Position numbers and translations under genes: made by a program
Shown: piece by piece, positions 1 to 8,945 of the stretch
Layout of the letters: each line of letters starts with the position of its first letter
How positions within the stretch are numbered: the first letter of the stretch is position 1
The notes under the pieces: model-generated
The model's database searches: none
The model's input: the letters and a program-made list of their open reading frames with translations, nothing else
Told to the model about the DNA's origin: nothing
NCBI GenBank assembly: GCA_040902225.1
Contig: JBBDXT010000007.1
Coordinates: forward strand, 186,001 to 250,000
Origin: Chloroflexota bacterium
GTDB taxonomy: Bacteria; Chloroflexota; Limnocylindria; QHBO01
Direction of reading: 5' to 3'
Length of the DNA stretch: 64,000 nt

Positions 1-307
1 CCTCGCCAAGCTGGTCGGCAAGCGCGACCTTGCCACCGTCCGCCGAGACGGCAAGCAGGCTCATGCCGGTCGTCGATGACTCAACCTCGACAAGGGTTGA
101 GCCACCGACGGGCCGCTGGATCAGGTGAATCGCCGATCCCGTCCGCTCGGCGTCCGCGGCGCTCACGCGCGCGACGCCGGCCGGCAGCTCGGCTGACGCG
201 ACGCCCATCGCCAGCAGGCCGAGGATGAGGGGAGCGGCAAGGTAGGCGGCAATGCGCGGATTGCCGGCCGGGTAGCGGCGCGCGATGGCGCCTTGGGACG
301 GGGACAT
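1..307 (-). CDS. Signal-anchored secreted protein, N-terminal part (truncated by window edge)
   Basis: An open frame runs from ATG at 307 down to base 1 without a stop, so only the first ~102 residues are present. A GGAGG ribosome site lies about 5 nt upstream of the ATG. A short basic N-terminus is followed by one hydrophobic helix (about residues 20-40) ending near an ASA motif, which reads as a signal peptide or membrane anchor. The following residues include a strand-like stretch (LLAVSADGGKVAL) reminiscent of beta-propeller or TolB-type blades, but the piece is too short to assign a family. It is divergent from the gene at 449, with a 141-bp spacer. Confidence 0.6.
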   Translation of the reverse strand, partial: MSPSQGAIARRYPAGNPRIAAYLAAPLILGLLAMGVASAELPAGVARVSAADAERTGSAIHLIQRPVGGSTLVEVESSTTGMSLLAVSADGGKVALADQLGE

Positions 308-448
308 GGAGACCTCCGTAAGCGTTGAGGAACGACCGCTGACGACAAACGCTCCGGTGGCGACTGACCTCCATGAGTGGGACGACGACGGCTGCGAGCC
401 TAGCCACCGCCCCTTACCGCAGACTTATCGGGACATGACTGGTCCCAG

Positions 449-1210
449 ATGCCCCCCCCGCTGATGCTTCCCGGCTGGCTCGCGCTCGGCGGCGTCCTGC
501 TGCTGGGACTCGGGCTTGTCCTCATCCGCCGCTCCGGGGCTCGACCGGCGATCGGCCGGCGGCTGGCCGGTGCCCGTCAGCTCCGCGTTGGGCAGCTGCT
601 CGACCTCGCGCCAGGGGATCCGTTGCCCCAACGCCCGGTGCGGGTCCTCGGCCGCATCAGGTGTGCCGAACCGATCGTCACCTCGCAGCACGACAGGCTG
701 GTCGCCTTCCATCGGGACGTGGAGGTGGCGGCGCCGCGTGGCGGGTGGAGGAGCATCGAACGGCTGCGCGAGACCCGCTCCTTCGAGCTGTGGGACCAGG
801 ACGGATCGCTCCAGGTCGATCCCGCCCAGGCGGCCGAGCCGCTGGTCGTGCTGCCGCACGTGTGGGCAGGGTCGGCCGCGGAGCTGGACGAGTCCTACGC
901 GGGTGCGCTGGAGCGCGTCGCGGCTGAGCAGGGTCGCCCTCTCCATGCGCGAGCCACGACCCGGATGGTCAGCGTCGTCGACCGGCTGCTGCTGCTGGCG
1001 GCGGTCACGCGCGATACGGATGGCCGCGTGGCCCTGGCTGCGCCACCCGGCGGATACGTCATGAGCGCGCTGGAGCTCGACGATGCGATGCGGCTGCTGG
1101 GCGGCCCGCACCCGCGGCTGATGCTGACCGGGACCGCGGCCGTGGCGCTGTCGGGGGTGCTGCTGATCGCCGCAGCGCTCCTGCTGGTCGGCGGGCTCGT
1201 CGCCTCCTGA
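449..1210 (+). CDS. GIDE-domain-like membrane protein with N- and C-terminal TM helices
   Basis: The 253-residue product has one hydrophobic helix at each end (about residues 8-26 and 225-250) around a soluble central domain. The centre (about 60-180) has the pattern of the GIDE domain: a VLGRI start, a segment through VTSQHD and VAFHRDVEV, a conserved Trp, then RSFELWDQDGSLQVDP. GIDE is best known from mitochondrial E3 ligases such as MUL1 and occurs in bacteria without the RING finger; no RING cysteines are present here. Bacterial function is unknown, possibly envelope-associated. The domain call is by eye and moderate. Confidence 0.55.
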   Translation: MPPPLMLPGWLALGGVLLLGLGLVLIRRSGARPAIGRRLAGARQLRVGQLLDLAPGDPLPQRPVRVLGRIRCAEPIVTSQHDRLVAFHRDVEVAAPRGGWRSIERLRETRSFELWDQDGSLQVDPAQAAEPLVVLPHVWAGSAAELDESYAGALERVAAEQGRPLHARATTRMVSVVDRLLLLAAVTRDTDGRVALAAPPGGYVMSALELDDAMRLLGGPHPRLMLTGTAAVALSGVLLIAAALLLVGGLVAS

Positions 1211-1341
1211 CCGCCTCGCGCCCGGCGGGTACGGGGGCGATGGGGTACGAACGGGGTATCGAGCCGAGAGCTACCCAATTCTACCATCCGCTGCACGGGA
1301 CTTACCAGAAGTTCCAAATGACTGCAGAGCAGGAGCGAAGA

Positions 1342-4300
1342 GTGGCGCACGCAGCGCGCGACCGCGCAGAGGGCCAGGAGGCCCTGGTCAGCGTTGCCCA
1401 GGCTGCCGCGCTGCTGGGCGTGCATCCCAACACGGTCCGCTCCTGGAGCGACGCCGGCAGGCTGCCCGCGTACCGGATCAATGCGCGCGGGGACCGGCGC
1501 TATCGCAGCGGCGACGTTCAGCGGCTCCTGGCGGAGGGCACCGCATCGGATTCGCCGCCGCCCGTGGAACGCCGGACCGACGCCGAGCTCGCGGTCCTGG
1601 CCCGGCTGACCGGACCCGGTGCCTCGGCCAATGCCACCGCCGTCTGCCGGACCGCCGTCGAGGCGCTCCGTTCACACCTACGCATCGCACGGGTCGCCGC
1701 CTACCTCACCCGGGAAGGTGGCGACGGCCAGCTTCAGCTCGAGACCCACGCGGGATACCAGGTCTCCCCTGCGGAGACCCTCGATCCCGCCGGCGCCGAT
1801 CTGGCGGAGGAAGGCAGCCCGTTAGCCGACATCGTGGTCGGGCCGCTCCGTCGCCAGCTCGCGCTGCGGGCGGGCGGTGACATCATCGGGACGCTCATCC
1901 TCGAGGACGACCCGGATGGCCCCCTGGCGGGCGTGGCGCTCGCCTTCCTGCGAACCGTCGCGACGGCCGTGGCTGCCAATGTCCTCACTGCGCGCGCACT
2001 TGGTCGCGCCAAGCGCGAGGTGACGCGATCACGTGCCTTGCGTCACGTTGCCCAGGAGCTCGCCGGTCAGCTCGACCTGAGCACGGTCCTGGACGACATC
2101 GTCGACCGCACTCGCACGCTGTTCGACGCCGACAAGGCCGGCCTGTGGCTGGTCGAGGAGGGTGAATTCCCGTTCCACGTCGCGGCCGTGCGAGGCCTTG
2201 GCGAGGGCTTCCTGGCGAAGACACGGGCGCTGACCTGGGAGAGCACCACGGTGGGCGTCCAGGCCGCCAAGGAGCGCCGCAGCATCGTCGTGCGCAACGC
2301 CGATACCCGAGCAGGTGTCGGCGCCATGCAGCAGCACTACCGCGACGAGGGGATCAAGACTTCCTGCCTCGTGCCGTTGGTGAATCATGACCAGGCGCTG
2401 GGCCTCATCGGCCTGTTCCACACGCGGGACCGGGAGTGGCCGGACGACGAGGTCGCCCTGGCGCAGTCGTTCGCCAATCAGGCCGCGGTTGCGATCAGCA
2501 ACGCGCGCCTCTACCGCTCGGTGGCGGACCAGGCCGCCCGCATTCGGTCGATCCAGGACCTCTCCTCCAGGCTCAACCGCCTGACCGATGTCCAGGCGAT
2601 CGCCGACGCGATCGTCGCGGAGGCGAGCACCCTGGCCGCCTACCACGACATCCGCGTCTACGTGGTGAACTGGGAGGATGGCTTCTGCGAGCCGATCGCC
2701 TACACCGATCGGCTGCTCGGCGAGGGCGACTTCCACGAGCGCCTGAAGGTCGCCATCGGCGAGGGCTCGTTCACCGGCTGGGTTGCCGAGCACGGGGAGC
2801 CGCTGCTGATCAACGACGCGCTCAACGACATGCGCGGACACACCATCGAGGGAACCGACGACATCGAGGAGTCGATGCTTGTGGTGCCGATGCTCTTCGA
2901 GGGTCGCGCCGTCGGCGTGGTTGCCCTGTCGAAGCTCGGCAAGGACCAGTTCAGCAACGACGACCTGCAGACGATGCTGATCTTCGCCGGCTATGCCGCA
3001 CAGGCGATCACGAGCGCGTCGGCCTACGAGCGGATGGAGCTGCAGTCGACCGAGCTTGCCCGACAGCTCCAGTCGCAGCGCCGCCTGCTGGAGATCAATG
3101 AGCGCCTGCTGTCGACCCTCGACCAGCAGCACGTGCTCGATACGATCGCCGACGGCCTGCGCTCGGTCGTCCACTTCGACAACCTGTCGATCTATCGAGC
3201 GGACCACCAGAACCGGGTGATGGTGCCTGTCCTGACGCGGGAGCGGCACGCCGAGCAGGTCATGCGCTTCCTCGCACCATTCGGGCGCGGCCTGATGGGC
3301 TGGGCGGTCGAGCACGCGGAGCCGTTGCTTGCCAACGACGCGCTGAACGACCCGCGGGCGATGCAGATCCCGGGCACCCCTCCCGAACCAGAGGCGCTGG
3401 CGATCGTGCCGCTGGTGAGCGACGGCGAGGTGATCGGCTGCATGAACATCTCCCGCATCGGCGGCGAGGAGAACTACTTCAGTGAGCAGGACTTCGAGCT
3501 GGTCAAGCTCTTCGCCGGCCAGGCGTCCATCGCCCTGCGCAACGCGGACACGCATCACGCCGTCAGCCAGCGAGCCGACACCGATGCCCTGACCGGGCTC
3601 GGAAACCATGGATCCTTCCAGCGCACCCTAGGCGAGCTGGCGAGTGATTTCGCCGCCGAGCCTGGAACGCGCCGGGGCAAGGGGGCGCGGAGCAAGCAGC
3701 GCCCCATCTCGCTGCTCATGATGGATCTCGACGCATTCAAGGGGTACAACGACCGCCTCGGCCACCCGGCGGGTGATGCGCTGCTGCACGCGGTCGGGAC
3801 CGCGATCTACGGCGCAGCCCGCAGCGACGACCGGGTCTACCGCTATGGCGGCGACGAGTTTGCCCTGATCCTGCCCGCGGTCGATGCCGATGCCGCCGCC
3901 GCGATCGGCGAGCGCGCGCGCCAGGCGGTCTTACGACTCACCGTGCACGACCCGTCGCCGGTCACCATCTCGATCGGCGTTGCGACCCTGCCCGGCGACG
4001 CCAATGACAAGAATGAGCTGATCGCCGCCGCTGATATCGCCCTCTACCATGGAAAGCAGTCGGGCGGCGACCGCGTCACGCGCGCCTCCGACGTACCCGG
4101 CGAGATGCGCGACCTTCGCGACACCCTCGATCGGTCGGCGCGCACGGCGCTGCTCCGTCCGCCGGATGGCGTGGTCGAGGCTGACCCAGGCCAGGCACAT
4201 CGCGGATCAGGGACGCCGATCATCTCAGGCACGGACGAAGGGGTGATCGATGCCCTGCTGGCTCTCGCCCGCTCCATCGACATGCGGGATCCCGCGGGGC

Positions 4301-4743
4301 GTGGCCACACCGAGCGGGTGGCCATCCTCTCCGGCAGGCTCGCGAACCAGCTCGGCATCCATGCCCAACAGAGGACCGAGATCGAGCTCGCGGCTCGGCT
4401 GCATGCGCTCGACCTGGTCGGTGCCGCCGAGCTCGAGGCGATTCGTTCGCTGCGTCCCGCGGCGGTCCTCGTCCGCCAGCACCGCGCCGCCATGAACCCG
4501 CAGGAGGCCCTGATCGGTTCGCAGATCGTCTCGGTGGCCGATGCCTACGACTCGCACCTCAGCGGCATGGACGGGAAGCGGCGTGGCCGCGCCACGGCCC
4601 TGGCCGCCATGCGGTCCGAGGTCGGGACGCGCTACCGAGCCGAGGTGGTGGAGGCGCTCGCCACCGTGGTTGCCGCCCGCACTGGTGGCGGGCAGCAGCG
4701 CCGGCGGAGCGACCGGCAGGCCCGCGAACGGGGAGCCGCCTGA
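1342..4743 (+). CDS. Multi-sensor diguanylate cyclase: MerR-type HTH, four GAF domains, GGDEF, degenerate HD-GYP
   Basis: About 1133 residues. An N-terminal helix-turn-helix of MerR/excisionase type (GVHPNTVRSW, ~10-60) is followed by four GAF-like sensor modules (~75-735). Next is a GGDEF domain with an intact GGDEF signature (nt 3847-3861) and an RxxD inhibitory site (RSDD) five residues before it, so it should make c-di-GMP with product inhibition. The C-terminus aligns with HD-GYP phosphodiesterases (GHTERV, VADAYDS), but LHDIGK reads LHALDL and no HHE or GYP motif is seen, so metal binding is lost. GTG at 1342 is chosen because AGGAG sits 6 nt upstream; in-frame ATGs at 1240 and 1318 lack such a site. 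A cyclase with its own DNA-binding domain is unusual. Confidence 0.85.
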   Translation: MAHAARDRAEGQEALVSVAQAAALLGVHPNTVRSWSDAGRLPAYRINARGDRRYRSGDVQRLLAEGTASDSPPPVERRTDAELAVLARLTGPGASANATAVCRTAVEALRSHLRIARVAAYLTREGGDGQLQLETHAGYQVSPAETLDPAGADLAEEGSPLADIVVGPLRRQLALRAGGDIIGTLILEDDPDGPLAGVALAFLRTVATAVAANVLTARALGRAKREVTRSRALRHVAQELAGQLDLSTVLDDIVDRTRTLFDADKAGLWLVEEGEFPFHVAAVRGLGEGFLAKTRALTWESTTVGVQAAKERRSIVVRNADTRAGVGAMQQHYRDEGIKTSCLVPLVNHDQALGLIGLFHTRDREWPDDEVALAQSFANQAAVAISNARLYRSVADQAARIRSIQDLSSRLNRLTDVQAIADAIVAEASTLAAYHDIRVYVVNWEDGFCEPIAYTDRLLGEGDFHERLKVAIGEGSFTGWVAEHGEPLLINDALNDMRGHTIEGTDDIEESMLVVPMLFEGRAVGVVALSKLGKDQFSNDDLQTMLIFAGYAAQAITSASAYERMELQSTELARQLQSQRRLLEINERLLSTLDQQHVLDTIADGLRSVVHFDNLSIYRADHQNRVMVPVLTRERHAEQVMRFLAPFGRGLMGWAVEHAEPLLANDALNDPRAMQIPGTPPEPEALAIVPLVSDGEVIGCMNISRIGGEENYFSEQDFELVKLFAGQASIALRNADTHHAVSQRADTDALTGLGNHGSFQRTLGELASDFAAEPGTRRGKGARSKQRPISLLMMDLDAFKGYNDRLGHPAGDALLHAVGTAIYGAARSDDRVYRYGGDEFALILPAVDADAAAAIGERARQAVLRLTVHDPSPVTISIGVATLPGDANDKNELIAAADIALYHGKQSGGDRVTRASDVPGEMRDLRDTLDRSARTALLRPPDGVVEADPGQAHRGSGTPIISGTDEGVIDALLALARSIDMRDPAGRGHTERVAILSGRLANQLGIHAQQRTEIELAARLHALDLVGAAELEAIRSLRPAAVLVRQHRAAMNPQEALIGSQIVSVADAYDSHLSGMDGKRRGRATALAAMRSEVGTRYRAEVVEALATVVAARTGGGQQRRRSDRQARERGAA

Positions 4744-4767
4744 CCCGCCAAGGTCCGCGCCGGGCGC

Positions 4768-4773
4768 TATCAT
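4768..4773 (+). promoter_or_regulatory. -10 hexamer TATCAT before lipoprotein gene
   Basis: TATCAT ends 10 nt before the ATG at 4784. It overlaps the earlier in-frame ATG at 4772, so that codon would not be transcribed; this supports the 4784 start. Confidence 0.4.
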
Positions 4774-4783
4774 GGCGCCTCCC

Positions 4784-5509
4784 ATGCCGACCACCCGACA
4801 GGACGCTGCCCGCCGGCGGCGCGCCACGCAGAAGCGGCGACTCATCCCGCTGTCCGCCCTTCTGCTGATGCTCGCCGGGTGCGCATCGCCGTCTCCGACA
4901 CCCACCTCGAGCCCCACTCCCATCCCGACCGCCGTCCCGACCCCGACGCCGGAACCGACCGTCCAGCCAACGCCCATCTTCAGCAACGTTGCGGACCCCG
5001 CCCTGGTCGCGCTGATCCCGACCGAGGCGGCCGGACAGGCCGTCCAGATTCCGCCCATCACCGAATTCGCGATCACGCCCGGAGACATCGGCGAGGTCTA
5101 CGGCGAGATCGGCACCCGCTTCCGCTCCCTCCAGCTGGCGTATATCTCGCGACCCCGCCTCTCCCTGTACGCCATGCGCATGAACCCACCGACGGTGAGG
5201 ACCGCGGACCTCGAGCCGTACCTGGCCGCGGCAGCGCAATACGTCGGCATCGCCGGCCTCCACCGCGAGCCCTGGACCCTCCAGACCGTGGCCGGCCACG
5301 TGGTCTGGGTGCGGCCCGAGGACAATGCGACGCTGCCGGGCACGCGCGTCTATACCTGGGCGGTGGACGATCTCGTCTTGCTGATGATCGGGACCGACGA
5401 GGCGCAGAACCTTTCGATGCTCGCTGGCCTGCCGGGCGAGGCCCCGCCCACGCCAACGCCGGCCGCGTCGACCAGCGGCAGCGCCAGCGCGGGGCCCTCC
5501 GCCTCATGA
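4784..5509 (+). CDS. Lipoprotein with Thr/Pro-rich linkers
   Basis: The 241-residue protein has an Arg-rich N-terminus, a hydrophobic core and a lipobox LAGC (C about residue 28), so it should be lipidated and face outside. A Pro/Thr/Ser-rich linker follows, then a soluble domain (~residues 60-215) with no family I recognise, then a second Thr/Ser/Pro tail. It lies 40 bp after the GGDEF gene and its stop overlaps the next start as ATGA, so it is probably cotranscribed with the WYL regulator. Confidence 0.7.
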   Translation: MPTTRQDAARRRRATQKRRLIPLSALLLMLAGCASPSPTPTSSPTPIPTAVPTPTPEPTVQPTPIFSNVADPALVALIPTEAAGQAVQIPPITEFAITPGDIGEVYGEIGTRFRSLQLAYISRPRLSLYAMRMNPPTVRTADLEPYLAAAAQYVGIAGLHREPWTLQTVAGHVVWVRPEDNATLPGTRVYTWAVDDLVLLMIGTDEAQNLSMLAGLPGEAPPTPTPAASTSGSASAGPSAS

Positions 5510-6531
5510 CCGATTGGGGTGCCTGGGGCGACGACGCTCGCGACGACCGCCTGTCCCGCAAGCGAGACCGGCTGGCCCGCCTCCTCTCGGTCGCGTCGAT
5601 CCTCTACGCCCGCGGCAGCGGTGAGTCAGGCGTGCCGGTCTCCGAGATTGCCGGCCTGACCGGGATGACGACTCGCACCGTCTATCGCGACATCAAGGCC
5701 CTGGAGGAAGAGCTGGCGATGCCGATCTTTCAGGCGGGCAAGGGGCGCTACGGGATCGAGAAGAAGTACTTCCTCCCGCCGCTGCACCTCTCCCTGCCGG
5801 AGGCTGTGGTCCTCTTCCTGGCGTCCCGCCTGATCGCGCGCTGGTCCGACGCCTATGACCAGGCGGTGGTCAGCGCCTTCACCAAGCTCTCCGATCTCCT
5901 TCCACAGCCGATCGCACGGCACGTGGCCGCAACGATGCTGACCGTCGGCCGGGCGGCGCCGAACGACCAGTTCGTGCGCAACTTCGCCCACGTCGCCCAG
6001 GCGTGGGCCGATGGGCGGGTGGTGGAATTCGAGTACGAGTCGGGCGAGGGGGAGGGCCGCAGCGCGCGCGTGCATCCGTACTTCCTGGAGCCCGATGCCG
6101 CGGGGCGCAGCGTTTACCTGATCGGCTTCGATGAGACGGTGAACGCCATGCGCACCTACAAGGTGGAGCGCATCCGCAGTTCCACACTGACCGCGGAGCG
6201 CTACCAGATCCCTGACGACTTCGACCCAGATCGCTGGCTCGCCCACTCATGGGGGATCTGGTCGTCGGACACCACCGCCACGGCCGACGTCCGGCTGCGA
6301 TTCGAGGCATCCGTTGCGCACCGCGTCCGCGAGGCGGTCTGGCACCGCTCGCAACGGGTCACCGAGCTGCCCGACGGTCGTGTCGAGCTGACGGTGACGG
6401 TCGCGGGGATCGTCGAGATCCGACCGTGGATCCTCTCCTGGGGCGATGGGGTCGAGGTGCTCGAGCCGCCGGAGCTGCGCGACGCGGTGGCGCGGGGACT
6501 TCGCGGCGCGGCCACCCGCTACGAGGGGTGA
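5506..6531 (+). CDS. WYL-domain transcriptional regulator (DeoR/YafY type)
   Basis: A 341-residue protein with an N-terminal winged HTH (~20-75: VSEIAGLTGMTTRTVYRDI) and a WYL domain (~165-240, ending in a segment with RTYKVERI) followed by the usual WCX C-terminal extension. Such proteins sense small molecules or nucleic acids and often control repair and defence genes. The ATG overlaps the preceding stop (ATGA) and the stop overlaps the following GTG (GTGA), placing it mid-operon between the lipoprotein and the CYTH gene. The Ku/ligase genes lie just downstream on the other strand; regulation of them is only a possibility. Confidence 0.9.
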   Translation: MTDWGAWGDDARDDRLSRKRDRLARLLSVASILYARGSGESGVPVSEIAGLTGMTTRTVYRDIKALEEELAMPIFQAGKGRYGIEKKYFLPPLHLSLPEAVVLFLASRLIARWSDAYDQAVVSAFTKLSDLLPQPIARHVAATMLTVGRAAPNDQFVRNFAHVAQAWADGRVVEFEYESGEGEGRSARVHPYFLEPDAAGRSVYLIGFDETVNAMRTYKVERIRSSTLTAERYQIPDDFDPDRWLAHSWGIWSSDTTATADVRLRFEASVAHRVREAVWHRSQRVTELPDGRVELTVTVAGIVEIRPWILSWGDGVEVLEPPELRDAVARGLRGAATRYEG

Positions 6532-7208
6532 CCTCGTCGCGGGTCGAGGCCGAGCTGAAATACACCGCCATCACCGACCGACCGCTTCAAGAGCTGGAGC
6601 GCGCCGAGGTGCTCGGCCCCGCACGCCTCGGAGTCCCCAGCACCGTCGCGGAGGTCGATCGATATCTTGACACCGCCGACCTGCGGCTGGCCGCCGCTCA
6701 CTGGGCGTGCCGGCTGCGATCACGCGACGGACGGACGATCGTCTCGCTGAAGGGGCCCGCCGAGCATCGGCCCGGCGACCTGCTTCACCTCCGCCCGGAG
6801 GTCGAGGGACCCGCCGATGCCGATCTCGAGGCGCCCGCCTGGCCGCCATCGCTGGCGCGTGACCAGCTGCTCGCCATGGCCGCCGGAGCCTCCCTGGTCG
6901 AGCGATTCAGCCTCGAGCAGGAACGGACGGAACGCGGCGTGACCGTGGAGGGGACCCGGATCGGCGGCCTCTCGCTCGACCGGGTGCGGGTCATGCATCA
7001 CCAGAGCGAGATCGGCCGGATGACCATCGTCGAGCTGGAGCTGGACCCCGCCGCGTTGGAGCAGGGCCTCGACCATGCTCCGCTCGCGCTGGCGCTGTCA
7101 GCGGTGGACGGGCTCCTGCCGGATCCGAGGAGCAAGTTCGAGCGAGCGCTGGCGATGCTGCCCCAACCTGACCCAGGCGTCAGTCGCCAAGCGGAAGGCG
7201 GAGGATGA
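6528..7208 (+). CDS. CYTH-domain protein (triphosphate tunnel metalloenzyme-like)
   Basis: The 226-residue protein begins with the CYTH signature ExExK (EAELK, residues ~8-12), followed by alternating charged strands (YLDT, CRLRSRDG, VSLKG, ERF, EQERTER, VELEL) typical of the TTM tunnel fold that binds triphosphates such as tripolyphosphate or nucleotide triphosphates. GTG at 6528 overlaps the preceding TGA (GTGA) and places ExExK at the very N-terminus, as usual for the family. The 3' end overlaps the convergent LigD-like gene by 29 bp. Substrate cannot be predicted. Confidence 0.8.
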   Translation: MTSSRVEAELKYTAITDRPLQELERAEVLGPARLGVPSTVAEVDRYLDTADLRLAAAHWACRLRSRDGRTIVSLKGPAEHRPGDLLHLRPEVEGPADADLEAPAWPPSLARDQLLAMAAGASLVERFSLEQERTERGVTVEGTRIGGLSLDRVRVMHHQSEIGRMTIVELELDPAALEQGLDHAPLALALSAVDGLLPDPRSKFERALAMLPQPDPGVSRQAEGGG

Positions 7209-7872
7209 GCGCCAGCGTCGGACGTGGTCGCGGCTCGGGCGCCAGCAGGGACGCGCGCAACCACGCCTCCCGGGCCGACCCCGCGCGATGCCGGGCGCTC
7301 AGCTGCCGTGCCGAGAGGCCATCGATCCCCAGGGCTGCCAGCGCCTCGGCAACCAGGGTCCCGTCGCCGACGTAGGCGCGCCCGACGGTGACCCGATCAC
7401 CTGGGGTCAGGATCGCCTCGAGCCACCGACGCCGGACGCCGAACGACCTCGCCACCACCGCCTGGCCGCCGCTCCACAGCAGATCGCCGGCGACGTAGGC
7501 AGGGCGCCCGGGGAGGCCCCCTCCCGCAAGCCTGGCCCGCAGCAGCTCTGGATCGGGGCGTCCCGCGTCATCCAGGACGAGCAGCGTCCCGTCGAGCGCC
7601 ACCCCATCCTCAGCGAGCTGCTCGGGCATCGGCATCAGCTCCGGGAAGGCCGCCAGGGCGTCGGCCATGCCGGCGACCTGCAGACGCAGGCTGCCGTGCT
7701 CGATGAACGCGATCGCACGGGCGCCGGGCCACCACGGCTCGAAGAGATAGCCGGGGTCGTCGAACGGGGCATCGACATCGGTCGCCTGCATCGGGGAGAT
7801 GCGTGACGGCAGGCGTCGAGCGGGCGAATCGCTGCTTGGCGGGACCGGGAGCGGAAGCTGCTCTGCCGTCAC
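7180..7872 (-). CDS. LigD-type DNA ligase adenylation-domain pseudoenzyme next to Ku
   Basis: The 230 residues follow the adenylation domain of LigD-family ATP-dependent ligases in order, but every catalytic motif is altered. Motif I expected as ExKWDG reads EPWWPG, so the AMP-accepting Lys is Trp. LDGE reads LDGT. FDLL reads GDLL. The EGxxxK region reads DGLSAR. The closing WLK reads WLR. No OB-fold follows. It starts 8 nt after the Ku stop and is certainly in its operon. It is intact as an ORF with normal codon use, so it is likely a maintained non-catalytic partner (for example DNA-end or Ku binding) rather than debris. Homology is by eye; function is inference. Confidence 0.65.
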   Translation of the reverse strand: MTAEQLPLPVPPSSDSPARRLPSRISPMQATDVDAPFDDPGYLFEPWWPGARAIAFIEHGSLRLQVAGMADALAAFPELMPMPEQLAEDGVALDGTLLVLDDAGRPDPELLRARLAGGGLPGRPAYVAGDLLWSGGQAVVARSFGVRRRWLEAILTPGDRVTVGRAYVGDGTLVAEALAALGIDGLSARQLSARHRAGSAREAWLRASLLAPEPRPRPTLALILRLPLGD

Positions 7873-7880
7873 GCGAACGG

Positions 7881-8822
7881 CTAGGCGCTCTTGCGTTGGC
7901 GCGGCCGAGCGACCTCTTCAACGGTCGCGGCCTTCCGGGACTTCGCGGCGACCTTCGCGGGCTTCGCGGCGACCTTCGCGGGCTTCCCGGCAGCCTTCGC
8001 TGCGGGAGCCTCCTTGGCCTTCGGCGATGCGCCCTTGCTTCGCGCCTCGCGCGCGCTGGCCACGCTCGCCTCGAGGGCGGCCATCAGGTCGCCGATGCGC
8101 GTCGGCTCGACCTTCTGTGCCGGCGCCGGAGCCTCGCCCGCGACCTTGGCCTCGATCACCGCCATCAGCGCCTCGCGGTAGTTGTCCTTGAACTCGTCCG
8201 GCTTGAACTCGCCGGTCATGGAGGCGACCAGCTGCTCGGCCATCTTGCGTTCCGCGGGCTTGACCTCGATCTCCTCGTCGGGGATGTTCAGCTCCTCGAG
8301 CGAGCGGATCTCGTCCGGCCAATGCAGCGTGGTCAGCAGCATCGTCTTGGTGTACGGGTTCAGGGCGGCGAGCTGCTCGCGATCCTTGAGCACGATCTTG
8401 CAGATGGCGGTCTTGCCCTGCTCGGCCAGCACCTGCCGCAGCAGCTCGAAGGCCTTGCGACCGATCGGGTCCGGCTCCAGGTAGTAGGCCTGCTTCACGA
8501 ACTCGACCCCCTGCCCCTCGCGATGGGCGTCCACGAACATCTCGATCTCGATCGCACGGACCGTCTTGAGCGGCACAGACTCGATGTCCTCATCGGTCAC
8601 CACCACGTAGCGCCCCTTGGCCCACTCGTAGCCGCGCACCGTGTCCGAGCGAGACACCACTTCATCGTGGAATGGGCAGTACACCTTCATCTGGATCCGG
8701 TTCAGACAGCTCTCGTGGAGCATGTTGAAACCGATGCCGCCCGTCTCGGTCGCCAGGTAGAGCTTGACGGGGATGGTGACCAGTCCGAATTGGATCGCGC
8801 CGCGCCACATTGAACGTGCCAT
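7881..8822 (-). CDS. ku: Ku protein, bacterial non-homologous end joining
   Basis: The 313-residue protein has the bacterial Ku core (WRGAIQFGLVTIPVKLY at the N-terminus, then the beta-barrel and bridge through YTKTMLLTTLHWPDEIR). Ku forms a ring on double-strand break ends and recruits a ligase. After ~residue 240 the sequence becomes a Lys/Ala/Pro-rich tail with repeated AKPAKV units, a type of C-terminal extension known to modulate DNA binding and ligase contact. The start is the ATG giving MARSMW; a TAGGAT hexamer 7 nt upstream implies a leaderless mRNA. The adjacent ligase-like gene is catalytically dead, so the sealing enzyme may be the ligase at 10225-11958. Confidence 0.93.
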   Translation of the reverse strand: MARSMWRGAIQFGLVTIPVKLYLATETGGIGFNMLHESCLNRIQMKVYCPFHDEVVSRSDTVRGYEWAKGRYVVVTDEDIESVPLKTVRAIEIEMFVDAHREGQGVEFVKQAYYLEPDPIGRKAFELLRQVLAEQGKTAICKIVLKDREQLAALNPYTKTMLLTTLHWPDEIRSLEELNIPDEEIEVKPAERKMAEQLVASMTGEFKPDEFKDNYREALMAVIEAKVAGEAPAPAQKVEPTRIGDLMAALEASVASAREARSKGASPKAKEAPAAKAAGKPAKVAAKPAKVAAKSRKAATVEEVARPRQRKSA

Positions 8823-8829
8823 GCGCAAG

Positions 8830-8835
8830 ATCCTA
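8830..8835 (-). promoter_or_regulatory. -10 hexamer TAGGAT of the ku gene (leaderless)
   Basis: TAGGAT on the minus strand ends 7 nt before the ku ATG, the same geometry as other leaderless genes of this window. Confidence 0.5.
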
Positions 8836-8945
8836 CAACGGAGAGGCAACGAGGCTTCGATATCGACGAAAGGACACGGAGCCTGCAGGACCATCACGCC
8901 ATTGGCCGGCCGTCGCGCCACCGCGAGACTCGGCGAATGATGCCC

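Noticed and set aside
2029-3609. Long minus-strand ORF opposite the GGDEF protein
   Set aside because: Mirror frame of a GC-rich gene; the sequence has no domain and the plus strand has clear GAF domains.
4879-5505. Extended frame upstream of the WYL regulator
   Set aside because: It is an out-of-frame reading of the lipoprotein gene, Arg/Pro-rich; the WYL protein starts at 5506.
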